From Dastarcus helophoroides (taxonomy: Eukaryota > Arthropoda > Insecta > Coleoptera > Bothrideridae): DNA of 64,000 nt. Position numbers and translations under genes: made by a program. The notes beneath the pieces are model-generated. The model did no database searches. It was not told the DNA's origin and saw nothing but the letters and a program-made list of their open reading frames with translations. The stretch covers positions 23,524,129 to 23,588,128 of the forward strand of contig CM053330.1 of NCBI GenBank assembly GCA_028583605.1. The letters run 5' to 3'. Below, one piece after another: positions 54,608-64,000 of this stretch. Within the stretch, counting starts at the first letter, position 1, and each line of letters starts with the position of its first letter.

Positions 54608-56824
54608 ATTCGTAATCGTCTTTAACACTTAACGAACGTTATTGATATAGCGAGACACCATTACAACACGAATCGATTAGATTTTAAAGCGGCGAAATCG
54701 CGGCGTTATTAAATTAGCGAAAGGTTCATATTAACACGGTTCACAAAACAACACACACTGCAACAAATCATTAAATTCTTGTAAGACTAGTTACAAATTG
54801 TGGGAAGGGAAAGGCTATTTTCCTATGCATCTAGTAACTTTCGCTGCTTTTTGTTTTGACATATTTACATTCGCCGCTACGTTGGTACCATTATTTAGAC
54901 AAACCCAAGTTCAACGCGCGCCATTTAATTCTACACAGCATCTTGGAAATAAAAGCGTATTCAGCTACAAATTTAAAATAATTTGACATAATAATTTCGT
55001 AATAGTCTAGTTAAAATTTAAGGTTCAATATGTTCTACTCTAGTTTGTGTCAAAATATGTTTTGTGGTGATTAAAATTATACAAATGTCAAAAGTCCAAC
55101 ATACCCTCCACTGGCGTATCGAGGTATCGTACTTTTCAAATGCATTTCAAAGTTCAGCTGCTTTAAACAATAATTACAATTCTGCTTTCGATTCAAATGC
55201 ATTCAAAAAATACTTTTATGATACCTGAAATTAAAAAATGCTGCATTTTATTTTGCAAGTGGATGTCACAATTAACTATAGTTAAAATTTCGACTTTACG
55301 GGCCGCCGCACACTTACGAAATCAGATTAGGTTTCCGAATTATAAATTCGGATTCAGAATCCTACCTCAGGCTCATTTGGAGAAAAAAAAATCAAATTTT
55401 GTGTCTAAAGACGAAATTTTGAAAGAAACAACCTTTCTCGCAAAGTCTCGCATTTCAACAATATTCGTCTCTTTGCTCAGAAATTCAAAGCTTCTAAAAA
55501 AGTTAAGATTTCTAAATATAGCTGAAATTTTTGGAAAACTGTATTCAGTAATTTTAGGTTTTCTTTTGAAGTTCTCACTTTGACTCGAAGCTTAGACATT
55601 TTTGAAAAAATCTCTTTCTTTTTTGCAAAGCTCCAAAACTGCCACAATCAATTTTCCAGTTTTTTTTACTACATTTTTACCTGAAAGTTAACATTCAGAT
55701 TTATTCTTGGAATTATATTTTTCCATTATTTCGACTTTAAAATTTAAATTGCCTCAATTTTTCAAAATGATTCAAAAAATTTATTTTTGATTTTTTTTCT
55801 TTAAATCTCAGATTTATCCCGTCTTTAACCAAATATAAAACTGGATCCTCATCAATAAAAATTTGTGTTGTGCATTGTATTTTGAAAGTTAAAAAACATA
55901 TTTTTCACGCATGGTCCTCTATTTTGTATTATAAATTAATTATATTGTGTGTTATACTACCGAATCCTTTTGTGTGCATCCTAAACCCTTTAAAAAACCC
56001 GTATATATAACCAAACTTTTTGTGACAAATGTAACACACAACACAAATGTTTATTGATATGGAATATGGATGCAGCTTAATGCAAAAATCGTGAACATAA
56101 TCTAACTATTTGTCTCAAGTATAACGCACAACCCGAATTGTTATTGGTGTGAATCCACATTTCTCGAAATTGTATGAGATTATATCGCATTTTTTTGTAA
56201 ATTTCGAGTTTTCTGTTGGCTTAGCCTCAAATCTTCTCCTAACAGCGCCCATGGCTTTGAATCCACTCTTTACTTTGAAGACATTCAAGTAAGCAATGTG
56301 AACTCTAAAATTGTACCTTAGAAGCAAACTATATAAAGTCCAATTTTTCCCAAAGTACGTTAAAGATATTGCGTCTATTAGAAAAACACCATCTCTAATT
56401 TGTTATCTTTTCCATCAAGTATCAAGGTATAAAAATAAACAGCAAATTTAGGCCTTTTTGAAAAATGTCAAATTTAGGTTTACCTCAGAACTAAACCAAG
56501 TTTAGTAATTTTAATTTTGTTTATCATAAGAATGAGTTTTATGACTTAACATAGTGTGCTTCTGGGGTACAGAAATGGAAAAAGTGAACGATTTCTTCCA
56601 AAGCAAATGCCGATTTAAATCGCGCGCTACTAGTAATTTTATTTGTTTCATTGTCCATGCACAGAAGGTTGGCTCCCCTGCAAGATGACTTTTAAATTTC
56701 ACTTGTCAAAATAACGAGAAAAGTGTGCACTTAATTTTAACTAATTTTTCCATCGTTAATAACGTTTTAACCGAATTATAACAATTATTATAGCAGTTTA
56801 ATCGTTTAGTATTGAAAAAATAAG
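54608..56824. other. Head-to-head intergenic region of Src42A and USP14
   Basis: Holds the Src42A 5' UTR/promoter side (CpG words at 54,640-54,715) and the USP14 promoter side. A diverged array-like patch lies at about 55,380-55,830, and a diverged direct repeat with about 90-bp spacing near 56,014 and 56,104 (AACTTTTTGTGACAAATG, AACTATTTGTCTCAAGTA). No further coding exon supported. Confidence 0.5.
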
Positions 56825-59738
<2,914 letters not shown>

Positions 59739-60690
59739 GTAACTAATAACTAATTTTTTCTACAGTTTTAATTAGATCGGGAAATACCGCTTCTTCGATA
59801 TAAAAAAATCAACCAGTTACATTTTTGCTACACTGATCACAATTCTTTTACCTAGAGCGAGGCTTACTTATTTCCACTGCAACGGAACCCTTTGTAAATC
59901 TTGCAGTTCTAATAAATCACTTAACTTAGTTTGAGGGTAATATCCACGAAGGCGTTGAATGAATATCGATTTCAGAAAGTATTTTTTTAGAAATTGCGAA
60001 TTATTTCCGAATATAACTCATTCTTTTTTAAATTTAGACTCTTTTTAAAATTCGTAATAGAACCTTGAAAGATTTAGTTTGTTCATAAAATTTCCACAAT
60101 GCACCCAACGTTTTCTTATCTTTTTTAAAATTTGAATGTAAACTAGAAGAAGTTTTAAAATCGAATTTTCAAGATTAAACCTGAAACTTTGGTTTTGTTA
60201 TTATTTATTAATATTATTGATGGTTGATTTGCTTTTCAATTTTTTTTTTTTTGAATAAATTTTTTGTTCATTCTGAAGTAGAGCCATATCTGATATTTAA
60301 TAATTAAAGTGATCTGCCCCCTTCTGAAGAAAGTAATAATAATTGCTGTAGGGCTAGTTTATTTCTGCCTCTATAAAATAAGGTTTTCGGTAAGATAATA
60401 TGCCTTATATCAGAAGCTCCCAACCTTTTTTTTGGTTGAGATTATGAAAAATACATTCATGCCCCTCCTATAAATTATTTCTTGCTGCAATAAAAAAAAT
60501 TCATGATATTTATTTAATTAGAAACATAATTAAATAAATTAAAACTTTGATATTCACTCCTAAAAGTAATTAATTCGGTATACATTAATACAATTAAACG
60601 ATTTTATCAATACATTTATATTAAGCCACGATTAGAGTATTACATTTACCGATAGAAATTGCTCTAGTAGGACATGTGACTCTAATTCAA
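59739..60690 (+). other. USP14 last visible intron, proximal part
   Basis: Begins with donor GTAACT after AATG at 59,738. AT-rich, no exon found. A short array-like piece lies at about 59,990-60,150. Confidence 0.5.
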
Positions 60691-61860
60691 CAATTAGAAA
60701 TGTAAAAACTTTCAAAAAAGTCGAATTTTTTTAGAAAAGTAGGAAACTCGAATAGTCTAACTTTCAAAATAAGGAAAGATGTCCAAAACTTCCAAATTTT
60801 CAAAAAATCGAAATTCTCAAACAGTGCAATTAAAATTTTGAAAAAAGTCGAAGTTACGAAAAATGTCGAAATAGAAGTTAAAATTTTTGAAATAAATTGA
60901 TTGAATTGAATTTTCAAGAAAGTAAATTCGGAAAATTTTTTGAAGTTTTAAAAAAAGTTGAAAATTGCAAAAAAAGGCAACGTTTCGTAAACATAATCTA
61001 AATTTGAAATGAATCCAAAATTTCAAAAAAAGCTCAAATTTTCTAAAAGTGGAAATTTTTAAAAATCATTGAAGTTTGAAAAAATGTCAAAATTTTACAA
61101 AAATGTTCAAAAATTTAAAATGTTGGAAAAAGGCGAATATTTGAAAGAAAAATTCGAAATTTTAAAGCCAAAATTTTTAAACACATCCAAATTTTCATAA
61201 AAAATTAAAAATGTTTCAAAACAAATTAAGATTTTCAAGAAAAAGTAGAAGTTTAGAAAAAGTTCTAGCATTTTGAAAAGCAGGCGAAATTTTCGAAAAA
61301 GTTAAAATTTTGAAAAATGGATGAATTTTTAAAAATTTCGACATTTTTGAGTCAAAATTTCGAAATTTTCATAAAAAGTTGAGTCTTTCAAAAACAAGTC
61401 GAAATTTAAAGAAATTCATAATTTTTAAATAATGTCCAGATTTGAAAATAAAAATAAATTGAAATATTTAAAAGTCGCAACTTTAAAAAAAAATCAACTG
61501 CTATCAAAGAAATACAAATTTTGAAAAGAAAATCGAAACAAAATCAAAATTTTTAAAAATGTTAAAATTTTCGGAAAAATGTCGAAATTTTCAACAAAAA
61601 AATGCCTAATGGCGAAGTTTTTGGAAAAGATCTAAATTTTCGAAAAGATTGCCATTTTGGAGAAGGTCGAAGCTTCAAAAAAAGTAGAAATTTTGAGAAA
61701 CATCGACACTTTGAGAAAAAGTCGAATATTTTAGAAAATACTAATTTTTTTAAAGAAGTTCTAATTTTGAAATAAAATCGAAATTTTGAAAAAATTCCAC
61801 ACTCAAAGAGTTCAACATTTTTATAAAAATTTAAAAAACCTTTTGTAACATTTTGTAAAA
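60691..61860 (+). repeat. Degenerate AAATTTTCAAAAA array
   Basis: A-rich units (AAAAAAGTCGAATTTTTTTA, AAAAAAAGTAGAAATTTTGA) over 1.17 kb, probably within the USP14 3' intron. It leads directly into the ribozyme-bearing inverted repeat. Confidence 0.88.
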
Positions 61861-62308
61861 AGTTACACTTTACAAAATCAATTCTTCATTGTGGACTCTT
61901 ATTGGTCGGAAACATTATGTTTAATAATTTTATTTAACATTTCTACTACCCAGTTTGGAAATATTTAAATTTTTATTAATGTTTGTTGACAATATTCTAA
62001 AACAGTTTTTGAAATATGACTGCGTCATATCGAAATTTATTCTTCATGGTAGACCCTTATTGACCGGAAATATTTAAATTTTTATGGTTTGTTGACAATT
62101 TTCTAAACAGTTTTTGAAATGCGACTACGTGATATTTAAATTTATTGAAAACGTCACTTCATGACAGTTCACAAATTAAGAGGTTATTTTATTTTACATA
62201 GAATAGGAATAATGAAAAATAGGAGACCAAAATTAGATATGGAAAAAATAAAAATTTTTGTTTTTTTGATAAATTAGGAAAATATAAAAAAATACATAAA
62301 AAGTTGTA

Positions 62309-62355
62309 GCACTGGACATCGATGTTTCGCTCTCATTTGAGCTCGTCAGCAGTGC
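62309..62355 (-). ncRNA. Hammerhead ribozyme, family 1, best copy
   Basis: Minus strand, 5' to 3': GCACTG (62,355-62,350, stem I); CTGACGA (complete core, position 7 is free); GCTC, loop AAATGA, GAGC (perfect 4-bp stem II); GAAA (62,328-62,325); CATCGATG then TC; CAGTGC (62,314-62,309, perfect stem I partner). Stem III with the last A of GAAA is ACATCGATGT, a perfect palindrome, so it forms either a tiny hairpin or an intermolecular dimer. Beyond stem I, GTT and AAC can pair across a small internal loop, as in natural ribozymes that use loop-loop contacts. Predicted cleavage is between 62,315 and 62,314. Confidence 0.87.
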
Positions 62356-62783
62356 ATAACATGGAAAGGGAAAAATGAGGAAGAAATACCTAAATATAAT
62401 TTTTTTTTTAAATATAAAAAAGAAAAAAGAAAAATTAAGAAATTTTAACATGAATAGACGTTTCATCATCAATTTACTGTGTTAAAAATTTACTGTGTTA
62501 AAAATTTAAATATTTGAAGCCCGATCCACAAGAAACAACTACTCTGAGGGCTAATACCCCTTCCGGCATTGAACTACACTTGTGGGTCGAACTTATATGC
62601 TCTTGGTGACTACTGTTCCTAACTGCTGAAATCTATTCAGCCTTCTAATCAGGCTTCACATATTTAAATTTTTGTCATCGTACTTTATTGACAAAACGTC
62701 TATTCATGTTAACATTTTTTTTACACATATTTAAATTTTTTATTTTTAAGTATTTCTTCCTCATTTTTCCGTTTCCATGTTAT

Positions 62784-62830
62784 GCACTGCTGAGGAACTC
62801 TAATGAGAGCGAAACCTCGATGTCCAGTGC
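62784..62830 (+). ncRNA. Hammerhead ribozyme, family 1, opposite-strand copy
   Basis: Plus strand: GCACTG; CTGAGGA (core intact); ACTC, loop TAATGA, GAGC (stem II with one A-C mismatch at its base); GAAA (62,811-62,814); CCTCGATG then TC; CAGTGC. Stem I is perfect. The stem II closing pair and one stem III position are changed relative to the minus-strand copy, so cleavage may be slower. Same length, 47 nt. Confidence 0.78.
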
Positions 62831-63119
62831 TACAACCTTTTTTTTATATTTTTATAATTTATCAAAAAAACAAATTTTTTTATGTCTAATTTTGGTCTTC
62901 TATTTTTCATTTCTTCTTATTCTGTGTAAAATAAACTAACCTATTTTTTGTCAACTGTCATAAGGTGACGTTTTAAATAAATTTAGATATCATGTAGTCA
63001 TATTTCAAAAACTGTTTTAGAATATTGTCAATAAACATTAATAAAAACTGAAATATTTCCAAACTGGGTCGTAGAAATGTTATTAAATAAAATTAATAAA
63101 CATAATTACAAAATCAAAT

Positions 63120-63420
63120 TAAAAACCGAAATGAAAAAAAAACACGATTTTGAAAAAAGTGGAAATTTTGAAATTAATGACAAATTTTCCCAAAAAGTAA
63201 AAAACTTGAAGAAAAGCGAAATTTTGAAAATTTAAATTCCTCGTAAAATTTTACATTTTTAAAAATCAGAATTTTTAAAAGTACAAATTTGAAATTGTAT
63301 ACATTTTGAGAGTAAAAAGTAGAAATTCTAGAAAAATCAAAATTTTGAAAAGTTAAGGCGGAAATTTCAAAATTATTCGTAATGTTGAATAATATTCAAG
63401 GTCCAAAAAAAAGAAGTCAA
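63120..63420 (+). repeat. Degenerate AAATTTTGA array
   Basis: Short A-rich block (AAAAAGTGGAAATTTTGA) directly after the inverted repeat. With the 60.7-61.9-kb block it brackets that repeat, as if the element had inserted into one continuous array. Confidence 0.8.
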
Positions 63421-64000
63421 AGTAAGAAATATTTAAAATGAGTCATCAATCCTGCTGCGATGTTTTTTTGAAACATGACTTCTTTGTCCATTTACGTTTT
63501 GTTTATGCCTAAAGAATACTTTACATCTTCCCTTTGCAAAAAGTTAATTTTATTTAAATTTGTCGCATTGGAGATCTAGCTCCATCTGAATTAATATCGC
63601 TATATCACAGAAGTTCGTGTTCCAACGCTTGCAAATTAGCTGCTTATCAAGTCTTATTTTTAAGTGTGTCATAGTGTTGAGAAAAATATAATATATTTTC
63701 AGTGAGGGTTGAAATGGAGTGCTGCAAATTGAAATTGCCCAAATTTAAATAACTAACGAATGAATTAATGGGTGGGCTTTGGAGTGCAAATGCATTTTTT
63801 TGTGATCGCTTTACATCCCTCTTAAAGAGGTCCGTCTCACTGGTTGATGAGTCCTGCTTTATATTAACAAATACGCGAGTTTCTGAAGAAATGTGTTTGA
63901 TAATGAGTGTTATTTATTCATCACAATGTCTGTTCAAGACTGAAGTTTTCTTGCTGTCAACATCGTTTACATTTAGTGTTAACGAGTATGTTAACATGCT
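63421..64000. other. No gene seen
   Basis: Unique AT-rich DNA to the window edge. The missing USP14 His-box exon is not here. Confidence 0.45.

Larger units (their letters stand above)
61890..63110. mobile_element. 1.2-kb inverted repeat with two hammerhead ribozymes (Penelope-like terminal units)
   Basis: The left arm (61,915-62,460) and right arm (62,690-63,110) are inverted copies: CCAGTTTGGAAATATTT, CAATATTCTAAAACAGTTTT, TGAAATATGACT, GACCAAAATTAGA and AACATGAATAGACG words all recur in reverse order. The left arm also has an internal direct duplication of the TTGTTGACAAT ... ACAGTTTTTGAAAT segment (61,960-62,130). Each arm carries one hammerhead on its outward-reading strand. The centre (62,470-62,690) has unique sequence with CAAGTG/GTGGGTCGA-type words and no coding frame. 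Head-to-head terminal units with type I ribozymes are typical of Penelope-like elements, but no reverse transcriptase or GIY-YIG domain is visible here. Confidence 0.75.

Noticed and set aside
54605..54628. Upstream in-frame Met for Src42A
   Set aside because: A start there would place seven residues before MGNC and abolish myristoylation, which the family needs.
56115..56327. 70-codon minus-strand frame between Src42A and USP14
   Set aside because: Basic, no recognisable motif, lies over a diverged direct repeat; chance is more likely.

Overview
This is an AT-rich, repeat-loaded stretch of an arthropod nuclear genome, most likely an insect. Two conserved host genes are certain. Src42A (first coding exon, minus strand, 54.2-54.6 kb) and USP14 (ten exons with GT-AG introns, plus strand, 56.8-59.7 kb) start about 2.2 kb apart, head to head. 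A third probable host gene is a 380-codon Ser/Lys-rich open frame on the minus strand at 2.5-3.7 kb, ending exactly at a consensus splice donor. I found no bacterial-type operon, CRISPR array, rRNA or tRNA. The order cannot be fixed from the sequence alone; a beetle is only a guess.

Almost everything else is mobile DNA in several states of decay. Left part (0-27 kb): non-LTR retrotransposon pieces at 0-0.8, 4.1 and 19.7 kb, a truncated hAT-like copy at 7.5-8.8 kb, an LTR-like segment at 9.8 kb, a Tc1 relic at 23 kb, and two copies of a repeat that keeps a Crypton-like N-terminal peptide (1.0 and 25.9 kb). Middle (28-45 kb): a near-perfect fold-back element, a 2-kb hAT-type element with a perfect 8-bp target duplication, a D,D34D mariner with both ends and its TA target, a GC-rich Harbinger-type MITE, a 2.66-kb hAT-type element with a perfect 8-bp duplication and a Harbinger copy nested in it, and a 2.1-kb hAT-type element carrying a 560-bp purine microsatellite. 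Right part (45-64 kb): long arrays, another transposase relic, the two host genes, and a 1.2-kb inverted repeat.

The most interesting signal is a set of hammerhead-ribozyme folds found by reading both strands. Three sequence families are present, in seven places. All have very short, self-complementary stem III sequences, as in the ribozymes of Penelope-like retroelements and retrozymes. The best copy (62,309-62,355, minus) has every core base, a perfect 6-bp stem I and a perfect 4-bp stem II. Its sister copy lies on the opposite strand of the same inverted repeat.

The second striking signal is a degenerate array of roughly 17-20-bp units built on TCGAAATTTT plus an A-run. It fills about a fifth to a quarter of the window in at least fifteen blocks. 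At two loci (7.5-8.8 and 41.3-42.4 kb) array, anchor sequence and transposon terminus are colinear, so these arrays are internal parts of TIR elements rather than ordinary satellite DNA. The arrays also expand host introns, including USP14 intron 4 and the region after its last visible exon.
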